A stretch of DNA of 33,683 nt, taken from contig JANEIH010000010.1 of the NCBI GenBank assembly GCA_024513425.1, positions 1-33,683 of the forward strand, written 5' to 3'. The notes beneath the pieces are model-generated. The model ran no database searches. It saw nothing but the letters and a program-made list of their open reading frames with translations, and was not told the origin of the DNA. Both the position numbers and the translations under genes were made by a program. This stretch comes from Sulfurimonas sp. Its GTDB lineage: Bacteria > Campylobacterota > Campylobacteria > Campylobacterales > Sulfurimonadaceae. Positions 1 to 7,537 of the stretch are shown here, piece after piece. Numbering within the stretch: position 1 is the stretch's first letter; each line of letters starts with the position of its first letter.

Positions 1-37
1 TTATCATACCAAGACCAGTCACTACTACTCTTCTCAT
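1..37 (-). CDS. fabF: Beta-ketoacyl-ACP synthase II (FabF), N-terminal start only
   Basis: Only the first 12 codons lie in the window, reading MRRVVVTGLGMI on the minus strand from an ATG at 37-35. This is the conserved opening of FabF, the condensing enzyme that elongates acyl-ACP in type II fatty acid synthesis. A GGAG ribosome binding site lies at 50-47, nine bases before the start. It follows acpP on the same strand, the usual acpP-fabF order. The rest of the gene is outside the window, so the active-site Cys-His-His cannot be checked. The name rests on the N-terminal motif and the neighbour. Confidence 0.85.
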   Translation of the reverse strand, partial: MRRVVVTGLGMI

Positions 38-91
38 TTAAATATTCTCCATAAATAAAATACTTTTAAAAATTAATTTACCAATTAACTA

Positions 92-119
92 CTAAAAATA
101 TTTACTTCCAAGAAGTAAA
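92..119 (-). terminator. Weak hairpin plus T-rich tract between acpP and fabF
   Basis: On the minus strand TTTACTTC-TTG-GAAGTAAA forms an 8-bp perfect stem (positions 119-101) followed by TATTTTTAG. It could be a weak Rho-independent terminator or attenuator that lowers fabF expression relative to acpP. The stem has only two G-C pairs, so termination efficiency is doubtful. Confidence 0.35.
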
Positions 120-143
120 ACTCCCTGGATAAGTAAACTACGA

Positions 144-371
144 CTATTTGCTTTCTATATAGTTAACAACATCTTGAACTGTTTGAATCTTTTCAGCTTC
201 ATCATCAGGAATTTCGATATCGAATTTTTCTTCAAGAGCCATTACCAATTCTACAACATCAAGGCTATCTGCACCTAAATCTTCTACAAATTTTGAATCT
301 TCTTTTACCTCATCCGGGCTCACGCTTAGTTGTTCAACTACTACTTCTTTAATATCGTCTAAAAGTGCCAT
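144..371 (-). CDS. acpP: Acyl carrier protein
   Basis: This 75-residue acidic protein carries growing acyl chains on a 4'-phosphopantetheine arm for the cytoplasmic type II fatty acid synthase. The attachment motif [10 protein letters not shown] is intact, with the modified serine at residue 36. Length and charge are typical of ACP. An AGGAG ribosome binding site precedes the ATG. It lies between fabG upstream and fabF downstream on the same strand, so the three form a fatty acid synthesis cluster. An extended -10 promoter in the 89-base gap after fabG suggests it also has its own strong transcript, as expected for an abundant protein. Confidence 0.97.
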   Translation of the reverse strand: MALLDDIKEVVVEQLSVSPDEVKEDSKFVEDLGADSLDVVELVMALEEKFDIEIPDDEAEKIQTVQDVVNYIESK

Positions 372-404
372 TATAGCTCCTATCTTTAAGTTTAAAATCC
401 CGTA

Positions 405-413
405 ATTATAGCA
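405..413 (-). promoter_or_regulatory. Candidate extended -10 promoter of acpP
   Basis: On the minus strand TGC-TATAAT (413-405) lies about 34 bases before the acpP start. The hexamer is a perfect -10 with the TGn extension; no good -35 is seen, which is common in Campylobacterota promoters. It would give acpP a transcript separate from fabG. Confidence 0.5.
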
Positions 414-460
414 TAAATATCTTAATCAATTTGGAAACAAGCCAAAATAAATCAAAAAAA

Positions 461-1207
461 TTACGCCATATTCATCCCGCCATTTACTTTTAAAGTCTCT
501 CCTGTAATATAAGAAGCACTGTCTGAAAGCAGAAATGCCGTTGCTTCAGCAACCTCTATCGGGTTACCAAAACGATTCATCGGAATCTTATCCGTAAAAC
601 TTTTCTTCACCTCATCACTAAGCACTTCTGTCATCTCTGTTGCAATAAATCCTGGGGTAATCGTGTTGTATCTAATACCACTTGTTGCTGCTTCAATCGC
701 GAATGATTTACTCATCGCAATCACTCCGCCTTTACTTGCTGCATAGTTTGTTTGACCACCATTTCCTGTTTCACCAACAATCGAAGAGATATTGACTACC
801 GAGCCAAATTTCTTTTTGCGTGCAGCCTTAAAAAATTCACGACAACCAATAAATGTTGATGTTAGATTTGCATTAACTACAGACATAAAATCTTCTGACT
901 TCATACGAAGTGCAAGCTTATCGTTTGTAATTCCGGCATTGTTTACAAGATAGCTAAGTTCACCGTCAGAATCAACAATAGTTTTAATTGCATCAATAAA
1001 AGCTACCTCATCACTCACATCAAAACCAATAACTGCTGCCTCACCGCCCGTAGCCTCAATAGCCTCTTTTATAACATCTGCTTCTGCTGCACCACTACGA
1101 TAGTTGATCCAAACTTTTAGACCATAACCTGCTAAAACCTTTGCAATCTCTGCACCGATACCACGACTTGAACCTGTTACTAAAACATTTTTACCTGAGA
1201 ATTTCAT
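461..1207 (-). CDS. fabG: 3-oxoacyl-ACP reductase
   Basis: A 248-residue short-chain dehydrogenase that performs the NADPH-dependent reduction of 3-oxoacyl-ACP, the first reduction step of each fatty acid elongation cycle. The Rossmann motif TGSSRGIG sits at residues 11-18 and NNAG at 89-92. The catalytic serine (SS at 141-142) and YxxxK (Y155, K159) are intact, and the C-terminus ends in the typical LKVNGGMNM-type segment. Many SDR enzymes look alike, but the neighbouring acpP and fabF support FabG. The start is ATG at 1207 with an AGGAA-type ribosome binding site. It begins 26 bases after the end of gpmI on the same strand and is probably co-transcribed with it. Confidence 0.94.
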   Translation of the reverse strand: MKFSGKNVLVTGSSRGIGAEIAKVLAGYGLKVWINYRSGAAEADVIKEAIEATGGEAAVIGFDVSDEVAFIDAIKTIVDSDGELSYLVNNAGITNDKLALRMKSEDFMSVVNANLTSTFIGCREFFKAARKKKFGSVVNISSIVGETGNGGQTNYAASKGGVIAMSKSFAIEAATSGIRYNTITPGFIATEMTEVLSDEVKKSFTDKIPMNRFGNPIEVAEATAFLLSDSASYITGETLKVNGGMNMA

Positions 1208-1233
1208 CTTCTATATTTTCCTTTTTATTAAAT

Positions 1234-2709
1234 TTAGACTAAAGAGTGATCCATCTCTGCCGGAATCTCTAAATCCATAAGCTTTAAGATCGTTGGTGCG
1301 ATGTTGTTAAGTCCACCGTTATCAACTTTCTTCACGCCATCTGCATTAACAAAACACCACACTTTTCCAACTGTGTGGTTTGTAAGAACATTGCCTGCAT
1401 TATCTTTCATCTTTTCACAGTTTCCATGGTCGCTTACAAGAACAAGAGAATACTCATTCTCTTCTGTTTTGCTCCAGATTTTTCCTAACTGCTCATCAAC
1501 TGCCTCAACAGCTTTTTTTGCCGCTTCAAAATCTCCTGTATGACCTACCATATCGCCATTCGCAAAGTTTACTACGATAAAGTCATATTCCTCATTCATA
1601 GCTCTTAGCACTGCTTCACCTACCTTGCGTGCGCTCATTTCCGGCTTCATATCGTAAGTTTTTACATCCGGAGAGGGAATAAGCACGCGCGTTTCATTGG
1701 CATAGGGTTCATCAATACCGCCATTTAAAAAGAATGTCACATGTGCATACTTTTCTGTCTCTGCAATATGAAGTTGTCTAAGTCCTGCATTGGAGATCAC
1801 CTCTGCAAGAGTATTTTTCGGCGGTTCTTTTTTAAATAAAACAGGATAGCTAAAGCTCTTGTCATACTCTGTTATCGTTGCAAGATGCACTTTGATAGGT
1901 TTGCATTCAAACTTTGTAAAATTCTCATCTGCCAAAGCTGTTACTATCTCACGCATACGATCACTTCTAAAGTTGATTGTAAGTACTGCATCTCCATCTT
2001 GCATGCCTTCATAATTCTCAAATGCAGTTGGTTCTACGAACTCATCTGTCTCGCCCTGCGCATAAGAGTGACCGATATAGGCTTCAGGACTCATTGAAAT
2101 TTTTGGCTCTGCATTTACGATTGCATCATATCCGCGTTTGATTCTCTCCCAGCGGTTATCTCTGTCCATTGTATAAAAACGACCTGCTACTGTTGCAATA
2201 GTCACATTTTCATTCAGGTGTTCTTGTATCTTTTCTATATACTTTTGTGCAGATACGGGAGAGACATCACGACCGTCAGTGATAAGGTGTAAAAAAACTT
2301 TTTTGCCGTTTTTTGCCGCGATATCGGATAAGCCCATAAAGTGGTCTATATGCGAATGTACACCACCGTCGCTTAAAAGTCCGATAAGATGAATTCTTTC
2401 CGATCTGCCAAAAAGATCTTGGAGTGTTTCATTGAACTCTAATGTTCCCTCTTGGAGCGCCAAAGATATCTTTACTAGATCCTGATACAAAACACGCCCA
2501 CTTCCTATGCTCATATGTCCCACTTCAGAGTTTCCCATCTGTCCTTCCGGAAGTCCAACACTTAAACCGGAAGTATTGATGAAAGAGTGAGGTATCTGAT
2601 TAAATAATTTATCGTATGTAGGTTTATTTGCATTATAAAAAGCATTATGTTCCGTGTCTGCACAAAAACCTATTCCATCTGTAATAACCAATATCACTTT
2701 TTTGCTCAA
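1234..2709 (-). CDS. gpmI: 2,3-bisphosphoglycerate-independent phosphoglycerate mutase
   Basis: A 491-residue manganese-dependent enzyme of the alkaline phosphatase superfamily that interconverts 3- and 2-phosphoglycerate in glycolysis and gluconeogenesis. The N-terminal metal site LVITDGIG is followed by the phosphorylated serine in MGNSEVGHMSIGSGR (Ser61), and further metal and substrate motifs DGRD, NFRSDRMREI, NFANGDMVGHTGD and SDHGNCE are all present. The start codon is TTG at 2709 (TTGAGCAAA) with a GGA Shine-Dalgarno about eight bases upstream; the next residues SKKVILVITDG match the family opening, so the start is credible. It is divergent from mraY, with -10 boxes of the two genes lying back to back. 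Confidence 0.95.
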   Translation of the reverse strand: MSKKVILVITDGIGFCADTEHNAFYNANKPTYDKLFNQIPHSFINTSGLSVGLPEGQMGNSEVGHMSIGSGRVLYQDLVKISLALQEGTLEFNETLQDLFGRSERIHLIGLLSDGGVHSHIDHFMGLSDIAAKNGKKVFLHLITDGRDVSPVSAQKYIEKIQEHLNENVTIATVAGRFYTMDRDNRWERIKRGYDAIVNAEPKISMSPEAYIGHSYAQGETDEFVEPTAFENYEGMQDGDAVLTINFRSDRMREIVTALADENFTKFECKPIKVHLATITEYDKSFSYPVLFKKEPPKNTLAEVISNAGLRQLHIAETEKYAHVTFFLNGGIDEPYANETRVLIPSPDVKTYDMKPEMSARKVGEAVLRAMNEEYDFIVVNFANGDMVGHTGDFEAAKKAVEAVDEQLGKIWSKTEENEYSLVLVSDHGNCEKMKDNAGNVLTNHTVGKVWCFVNADGVKKVDNGGLNNIAPTILKLMDLEIPAEMDHSLV

Positions 2710-2745
2710 TGGGACTATCCTATCTATTAATAAATTTTTTTGTGA

Positions 2746-2758
2746 ATTATACTATAAT
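2746..2758. promoter_or_regulatory. Back-to-back -10 boxes of gpmI (-) and mraY (+)
   Basis: TATAAT occurs on the minus strand at 2751-2746 and again on the plus strand at 2753-2758, one base apart. The minus copy is 37 bases before the gpmI start and the plus copy 35 bases before mraY. Neither has a clear TTGACA at the right distance. Placed this way, two polymerases could hardly bind at once. Confidence 0.5.
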
Positions 2759-2792
2759 ATCACTTTGATTTTATAAATGAATAGGAAATATA

Positions 2793-3854
2793 TTGTTATA
2801 TTGGCTACACGATCTTTTAGATATTAACATTTTGGGATACATTACCATCCGAGCCGGTATCGCATTTTTTATTGCGCTCTGCCTTACACTTTTTTTACTC
2901 CCTCGTTTTATAAAATGGGCACAAAGAACTTCTAGCGTGCAACCTATCAACGGCTGGGCACCCGAGCGTCATCAAAAGAAGCACTCAACCCCCACAATGG
3001 GCGGTATTGTTTTTATAGGCGCAACTATATTTGCATCTCTCTTATCAATACATTGGAGCAATGCTTATGCACAAGCAGGAATCCTTACCCTGTTTCTGTT
3101 TTCACTAATTGGTTTTTATGATGACTTTGCAAAGATAAAAAAAAGTGAAAATTTGGCAGGATTTAGAGCAAGAACAAAACTTTTTTTACAAATTCTCTCA
3201 GCCTTTGCAGTAGCATCTTTTTTATGTCTCTTTGCAGACTTCAATACAGATCTCTACATCCCGTTTCTAAAAAACCCTATTATAGATATGGGTCTTTTTG
3301 CTATCTTGTTATGGGTTTTGGTCATCATTGCAACATCAAATGCGGTTAATCTAACAGATGGACTTGATGGTCTTGCAACAGTGCCTTCTATTATTGCGTT
3401 GACAACATTTAGCATTATCATTTACATTACGGGAAATATAAAAATCTCTTCTTACCTTTTAATGCCACACTTTCAAGTGGGTGAAGTTGCTATTATCGCT
3501 AGTGCACTCATTGGTGCACTTACAGGGTTTCTCTGGTATAACTGCCATCCGGCAGAGCTCTTTATGGGCGATAGTGGTTCTTTGACAATTGGAGCATTTT
3601 TAGGTTATCTTGCTATCATCTCAAAAAGTGAGATTTTACTTATTCTTATTGGTTCTATTTTTGTTATTGAAACACTCTCTGTTATTTTACAGGTTGGGAG
3701 TTTTAAACTTAGACAAAAAAGAGTCTTTTTAATGACACCGATTCATCATCATTTTGAGATGAAGAATTGGGCAGAGAACAAAATTATTGTTCGTTTTTGG
3801 ATTATTGCTATTTTGTCAAATATCTTGGCACTCATAACACTCAAAATAAGATAA
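2793..3854 (+). CDS. mraY: Phospho-N-acetylmuramoyl-pentapeptide transferase
   Basis: A 353-residue polytopic inner-membrane enzyme that moves phospho-MurNAc-pentapeptide from UDP to undecaprenyl phosphate, making lipid I for peptidoglycan. About ten hydrophobic helices are evident. Family motifs are intact: HQKKHSTPTMGG after the first helix, the catalytic aspartates in NLTDGLDGLA, FMGDSGSL, and PIHHHFE near the C-terminus. The start is TTG at 2793 with AGGAA six bases upstream; the reading MLYWLHDLL matches the usual MraY N-terminus, so the TTG start is preferred. Often murD follows mraY; here tRNA-Phe and then the nuo operon follow instead. Confidence 0.96.
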   Translation: MLYWLHDLLDINILGYITIRAGIAFFIALCLTLFLLPRFIKWAQRTSSVQPINGWAPERHQKKHSTPTMGGIVFIGATIFASLLSIHWSNAYAQAGILTLFLFSLIGFYDDFAKIKKSENLAGFRARTKLFLQILSAFAVASFLCLFADFNTDLYIPFLKNPIIDMGLFAILLWVLVIIATSNAVNLTDGLDGLATVPSIIALTTFSIIIYITGNIKISSYLLMPHFQVGEVAIIASALIGALTGFLWYNCHPAELFMGDSGSLTIGAFLGYLAIISKSEILLILIGSIFVIETLSVILQVGSFKLRQKRVFLMTPIHHHFEMKNWAENKIIVRFWIIAILSNILALITLKIR

Positions 3855-3894
3855 TGAATCTTGCAATTTTTGCCTTCTCACGCAACTGTATAAG

Positions 3895-3922
3895 TTTACT
3901 TTCAGTACAAACGGAGTATAAT
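3895..3922 (+). promoter_or_regulatory. Candidate promoter of tRNA-Phe
   Basis: TTTACT (3895-3900) and a perfect TATAAT (3917-3922) are separated by 16 bases, with the mature tRNA starting 17 bases after the -10 box. The position fits a dedicated tRNA promoter after mraY. Confidence 0.55.
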
Positions 3923-3938
3923 TTCACTCTTTTAAAAT

Positions 3939-4014
3939 GGCCTGTTAGCTCAGTCGGTAGAGCAAGTGACTGAAAATCACTGTGTCCTTGGTTCGATTCC
4001 GAGACAGGCCACCA
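3939..4014 (+). tRNA. tRNA-Phe (GAA)
   Basis: The 76-base sequence folds into a full cloverleaf: acceptor GGCCTGT with ACAGGCC, D stem GCTC/GAGC, anticodon stem AGTGA/TCACT around loop CTGAAAA, and a T arm with GTTCGATTC. The anticodon GAA is at 3972-3974, and ACCA is encoded at the 3' end. It lies between mraY and the nuo operon on the same strand. Confidence 0.97.
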
Positions 4015-4069
4015 CTTCATTTTACTCATATCAAATCTTAAAAGTACCAATTTAAAAACAAGTACAATT

Positions 4070-4195
4070 TCACCTCATTTCCTTGAAAAATATTTCATAT
4101 GGAGTTTTACATCTAAGTGCTTCTCTGGGTCTCATGGTTAAGTCTGTTTTTGAGTTTCACTCTCTCACTCATTTTAAAAAATCGTGTTGCGATAA
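4070..4195 (-). pseudogene. Remnant of an IS30-type transposase C-terminus
   Basis: On the minus strand the segment reads TRFFKMSERVKLKNRLNH in one frame and, after removal of one G in AACCATgAGACCC, continues RPREALRCKTPYEIFF and KEMR then stop (4072-4070). The RPR-AL-KTPYE-FF pattern is the C-terminal signature of IS30-family transposases. Nothing upstream on the minus strand can be assigned to the catalytic core, so only the last roughly 40 codons survive, with a frameshift. It sits directly after tRNA-Phe and before nuoA. The identification is by motif recognition only; terminal inverted repeats were not identified. Confidence 0.55.
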
Positions 4196-4246
4196 GTGAC
4201 ATTTTGAATATCTTCTAGTCTATAAAACTTTTTTTAATACTCTTTT

Positions 4247-4260
4247 TGATATAGTGTAAT
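4247..4260 (+). promoter_or_regulatory. Candidate promoter of the nuo operon
   Basis: TGA-TATAGT (4247-4255), an extended -10 type box, is followed by an overlapping TGTAAT (4255-4260). No convincing -35 is seen, but the upstream 30 bases are A/T-tract rich. A start near 4262 would leave a leader of about 100 bases that includes the 14-bp inverted repeat. Confidence 0.4.
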
Positions 4261-4313
4261 AGCTGTTTTTTCTAAACGCAAAAGTGTATAAGCGTTAGAG
4301 GGCAAATATTAAG

Positions 4314-4344
4314 AAGAGCGATATTTAACATAAATATCGCTCTT
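4314..4344. repeat. 14-bp perfect inverted repeat in the nuoA leader
   Basis: AAGAGCGATATTTA (4314-4327), loop ACA, TAAATATCGCTCTT (4331-4344) pair without mismatch. It ends 19 bases before the nuoA ATG, just upstream of the AAGGTAGG ribosome binding site. No T run follows, so a standard terminator is unlikely. It could be an mRNA 5' stabilising hairpin, a translational control element or a dimeric regulator operator. Confidence 0.8.
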
Positions 4345-4363
4345 AATTTAAAAGGTAGGTTAT

Positions 4364-4753
4364 ATGGATCATGTAGTGACTTCAAATCCGTATTTTGGGA
4401 TATTTGTACTATTTGTAATTACATTTGGTGCATTTACGGCTACGACTGTAATTGCTCGTTTGGCGAGTCGTGCGTTAGCTGCAAAAGATAGCGAAAAGAT
4501 TAAGCTTTCTGTTTATGAATGTGGACCGGAAATCACAAAACAACCAAATAGAGTGTCGCCACAGTTTTACCTGTTCGCACTGCTTTTTTTACTCTTTGAT
4601 GTTGAGATTGTATTTATGTTTCCATGGGCGGTTGACTTTAAAATTTTAGGTTGGTTTGGATTTGCTGAGATGATTATGTTTATCTTGTTGTTGGCAATCG
4701 GTTTCATATATGCATGGAGAAAAGGAGCGCTAGAATGGCACAACATAAAGTAA
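4364..4753 (+). CDS. nuoA: Complex I subunit A
   Basis: A 129-residue membrane subunit with three predicted helices, part of the junction between the peripheral and membrane arms of NADH:quinone oxidoreductase (complex I). The family motif YECGPE is followed by the conserved stretch around [14 protein letters not shown]. It opens the nuo operon; the AAGGTAGG ribosome binding site and a strong inverted repeat lie just upstream. Its last 19 bases overlap the preferred nuoB start, which implies translational coupling. Length and features are ordinary. Confidence 0.96.
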   Translation: MDHVVTSNPYFGIFVLFVITFGAFTATTVIARLASRALAAKDSEKIKLSVYECGPEITKQPNRVSPQFYLFALLFLLFDVEIVFMFPWAVDFKILGWFGFAEMIMFILLLAIGFIYAWRKGALEWHNIK

Positions 4754-5244
4754 ATTATACACAAGACGGCGGGCTTCCGGTTGCGCTGACTTCTATTGAC
4801 AAGATTGTAAACTGGGGGCGTTCAAATTCACTTTGGGCATTAACATACGGTCTTGCTTGTTGTGGTATTGAGATGATGGCATCAGGTGCATCTCGTTTTG
4901 ACTTTGACCGTTACGGAACGATATTTCGTGCATCTCCTCGTCAGGCAGATGTTATGATTGTAGCGGGTACACTTACAAAAAAACATGCTGAGTTCATTAA
5001 GCGTCTGTATGATCAAATGACAGAACCTAGATGGGTTATCTCTATGGGTTCATGTGCAAATACCGGCGGAATGTTCAATACTTATGCAACCGTTCAGGGT
5101 GTCGATAGAATTATTCCAGTTGATTTGTATCTGCCTGGTTGTGCTCCTCGTCCTGAGACACTTCAGTATGGCGTAATGCTACTACAGAAAAAAATCCGTG
5201 CAAATAAAGCTGGAAATGCACAAAAAGCGAAAAGGTTAATGTAA
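4735..5244 (+). CDS. nuoB: Complex I subunit B (N2 cluster)
   Basis: A 169-residue peripheral-arm subunit that holds the terminal [4Fe-4S] cluster N2, which reduces quinone. Ligand cysteines are the adjacent pair C42-C43 in [11 protein letters not shown]107 in GSCANTGG and C136 in PGCAPRPE. The ORF track starts at 4714, but AAAGGAG at 4721-4727 is eight bases before ATG 4735, and [10 protein letters not shown] is the better N-terminus, so 4735 is chosen. It overlaps nuoA by 19 bases and its TAA shares one base with the nuoC ATG. All four N2 ligands are intact. Confidence 0.96.
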   Translation: MAQHKVNYTQDGGLPVALTSIDKIVNWGRSNSLWALTYGLACCGIEMMASGASRFDFDRYGTIFRASPRQADVMIVAGTLTKKHAEFIKRLYDQMTEPRWVISMGSCANTGGMFNTYATVQGVDRIIPVDLYLPGCAPRPETLQYGVMLLQKKIRANKAGNAQKAKRLM

Positions 5245-6050
5245 TGAGAGTGTATAAACCTAAAAACGATGTACAGGCAAAAGCTTACTATACGGATAGA
5301 TACTATGTAGCACCACAGGTTCCAAAACAGGAGATTGCTTCCGATGAAGTGTTTGCAGCTGACCTAGAGACTATCAAAACAAAATTTGAAGTAAAAGAGG
5401 CATACATTCAAGTAGAGCAGATGGTAATCTATATCAATCCACATGATATCTATGGTCTATTAGAGTTGATGCGTGATGAACTTGAATATACACAACTCTC
5501 AGAGATGAGCGCAATCGATTGGCTTGCAAAAGATAATACATTTGAGATCTTTTACCAAATGCTTTCAATGACAAAACGCAAGCGTATCCGTATAAAGTAT
5601 TTCATACAAAATGGTCAGGCAGTTGATTCTGTTGAGAAGCTTTTTCGTTCTGCAGATTGGTCAGAGCGTGAGATGTATGATATGTTTGGAATCGAAGCAA
5701 ATGGACATCCATTTATGAAAAGAATTCTTATGCCTTATGATTGGCAAGGACATCCACTTCTTAAAACATACCCGTTAGAAGGCGACGAGTTTGCTGCGTG
5801 GTATGAAGTAGATAAGATCTATGGAAAAGAAGCACGCGATATTATCGGACCTGAACTTCGTGATACGGCAAGGGTTGACAGGTATGACTCTAAGCGTTTT
5901 GCTCGCCTTGGTTTTGAAGTACCAAAAGGAACTGAGATCACAGAAGATATGGAGTCTACAGTTCAAGAGTATCAAGAAGATGGTGGAGTGTTTTTAATTA
6001 GAAAAGTAGATAAAGAGTCATCAAAAGTTATTGATGATCCTCAAAGATAG
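5244..6050 (+). CDS. nuoC: Complex I subunit C
   Basis: A 268-residue 30-kDa-type subunit of the complex I connecting module, without cofactor. The hallmark appears near residues 145-190: SEREMYDMFGI, HPFMKRILMPYDWQGHPL and KTYPLEGDE. It is separate from NuoD, unlike the NuoCD fusion of E. coli. The N-terminal portion of about 60 residues ([15 protein letters not shown] onwards) is longer than in many stand-alone NuoC proteins. Its ATG overlaps the nuoB stop by one base (TAATG), and nuoD follows after 12 bases. Confidence 0.95.
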   Translation: MRVYKPKNDVQAKAYYTDRYYVAPQVPKQEIASDEVFAADLETIKTKFEVKEAYIQVEQMVIYINPHDIYGLLELMRDELEYTQLSEMSAIDWLAKDNTFEIFYQMLSMTKRKRIRIKYFIQNGQAVDSVEKLFRSADWSEREMYDMFGIEANGHPFMKRILMPYDWQGHPLLKTYPLEGDEFAAWYEVDKIYGKEARDIIGPELRDTARVDRYDSKRFARLGFEVPKGTEITEDMESTVQEYQEDGGVFLIRKVDKESSKVIDDPQR

Positions 6051-6062
6051 GGTGGTAGAAAT

Positions 6063-7304
6063 ATGGCACAAGTAAAAAACAGATTAACACCGTTTTTTGA
6101 AAACATTACATTTGACAGAGAAGATAATGAACTCATTCTTAACTTCGGTCCGCAGCACCCTTCTGCTCATGGGCAGTTACGCCTTATGCTTCATTTACAA
6201 CAAGAGCAAATTGTAAAAGCACATCCAGATGTTGGATATCTTCACCGTGGTATGGAGAAGATGGCTGAGAATATGATCTATAATGAGTTTATGCCTACTA
6301 CTGACCGTATGGATTATATCGCTTCATCTTCAAACAACTATGGTTTTGCACTTGCAGTTGAGAAGCTCATCGGTCTTGAGGTACCGCGTCGTGCGAAAGT
6401 AATTCGTATGCTTCTTTTAGAGATTAATCGTTTGATGTCTCACCTTTTTTGGTTGGCAACAACTGCACTTGATATTGGTGCAATGACAGTATTTTTATTT
6501 GCTTTTCGTGAGAGAGAGTATTTAATGGATATTATTGAAGGGTACTGCGGGGCACGCTTAACACATGCCGCAATTCGTATCGGCGGTGTTCCTTTGGATA
6601 TTCAGGGCGACTTTTTACATCAGTTAAAAGTTTTTTTAAACAAACTTCCGCAAAACATCAAAGATTATGAGGATCTACTTGAGAGTAACCGTATCTGGAG
6701 AATGAGAATGGAAGAGGTCGGTGTGGTGCCGACTGAAATGGCACTCTCTTGGGGCTGTACAGGTCCAATGTTAAGAGCTTCCGGCGTTGCGTGGGATATC
6801 CGTAAAGAAGAACCATATGAGCTTTATGATGAAGTAGAGTTTAATGTTCCTTGGTCTGATAAGGGCGATAACTTTGCGCGTTACCGTATTTATATGGAAG
6901 AGATGAGAGAGTCTGCAAAGATTCTTTATCAATGCATGGAGATGTATGAGAAGTGCCAAAAAGATGGTCAAACTGAGCTTATGGCACATGCACCCAAATA
7001 TATCTCAGCACCAAAACTTGACATTATGACACAAAACTACTCTTTGATGCAGCATTTTGTTCTTGTAACACAAGGTATGAGACCACCGGTTGGCGAAGTG
7101 TATGTACCGACAGAGTCCCCAAAAGGTGAACTCGGTTTCTACATTAACTCTCAAGGTGGACCGTATCCATACAGACTCAAACTTCGTGCGCCGTCATTCT
7201 GGCATACAGGAATTTTAACCGACCTTTTACCAGGTCACTATATTCCGGATGTTGTATCTATTATTGGTACTACAAACATTGTATTTGGAGAGGTTGACAG
7301 ATAA
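6063..7304 (+). CDS. nuoD: Complex I subunit D (quinone-site, 49-kDa type)
   Basis: A 413-residue subunit, homologous to the large subunit of [NiFe] hydrogenases but without metal ligands, that forms the quinone pocket together with NuoB. Seen motifs are [11 protein letters not shown] with the quinone-site histidine, [23 protein letters not shown] and near the C-terminus [13 protein letters not shown] followed by RAPSFWH. Length is close to the family norm. The start follows GGTGG six to eight bases upstream. The stop overlaps the nuoE-like start by one base (TAATG). Confidence 0.96.
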   Translation: MAQVKNRLTPFFENITFDREDNELILNFGPQHPSAHGQLRLMLHLQQEQIVKAHPDVGYLHRGMEKMAENMIYNEFMPTTDRMDYIASSSNNYGFALAVEKLIGLEVPRRAKVIRMLLLEINRLMSHLFWLATTALDIGAMTVFLFAFREREYLMDIIEGYCGARLTHAAIRIGGVPLDIQGDFLHQLKVFLNKLPQNIKDYEDLLESNRIWRMRMEEVGVVPTEMALSWGCTGPMLRASGVAWDIRKEEPYELYDEVEFNVPWSDKGDNFARYRIYMEEMRESAKILYQCMEMYEKCQKDGQTELMAHAPKYISAPKLDIMTQNYSLMQHFVLVTQGMRPPVGEVYVPTESPKGELGFYINSQGGPYPYRLKLRAPSFWHTGILTDLLPGHYIPDVVSIIGTTNIVFGEVDR

Positions 7305-7528
7305 TGAAACGCTATGATTTAAGAAATTTAAAAGATAATTTTGAGCCTCGTATGAAAGAGATTTTAGAAGAGAAACATAAGCCGACTGAGACTTTGATTT
7401 TTCTTTTTGAAATAGGCAACTTTACACCGATTCAGCGTTCAGCTGATTTGGTAAAAGAGTGTGGATATGAGTTATATAACTCACTGAAATTTAACGAAGT
7501 CGACTGGACTATCGTAGTTAAAAAATAG
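7304..7528 (+). CDS. nuoE: Miniature NuoE-position protein of Campylobacterota complex I
   Basis: A 74-residue soluble protein in the position of NuoE. Canonical NuoE is about 160 residues and binds a [2Fe-2S] cluster (N1a) with four cysteines; this protein has a single cysteine (KECGYEL) and cannot bind that cluster. The central LIFLFEIGNFTPI and the closing FNEVDWTIVVKK resemble, from memory, the small proteins that replace NuoE in Helicobacter pylori (HP1264) and Campylobacter jejuni (Cj1575c). It is translationally coupled to nuoD. It presumably supports the unusual NuoF-position protein that follows. The symbol reflects position, not proven homology. Confidence 0.8.
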   Translation: MKRYDLRNLKDNFEPRMKEILEEKHKPTETLIFLFEIGNFTPIQRSADLVKECGYELYNSLKFNEVDWTIVVKK

Positions 7529-7537
7529 GGATTTAAT

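Noticed and set aside
3854-3973. Small ORF starting at an ATG that overlaps the mraY stop
   Set aside because: It runs straight into the tRNA-Phe gene and has no family motif; the TAATG overlap is probably chance.
4314-4344. Reading the nuoA leader hairpin as a Rho-independent terminator
   Set aside because: No T-run follows the stem on either strand and it is placed immediately before the ribosome binding site.
4714-4734. Longer nuoB start given by the ORF track
   Set aside because: The ATG at 4735 has AAAGGAG eight bases upstream and gives the usual NuoB N-terminus; the longer form adds residues encoded by the ribosome binding site itself.
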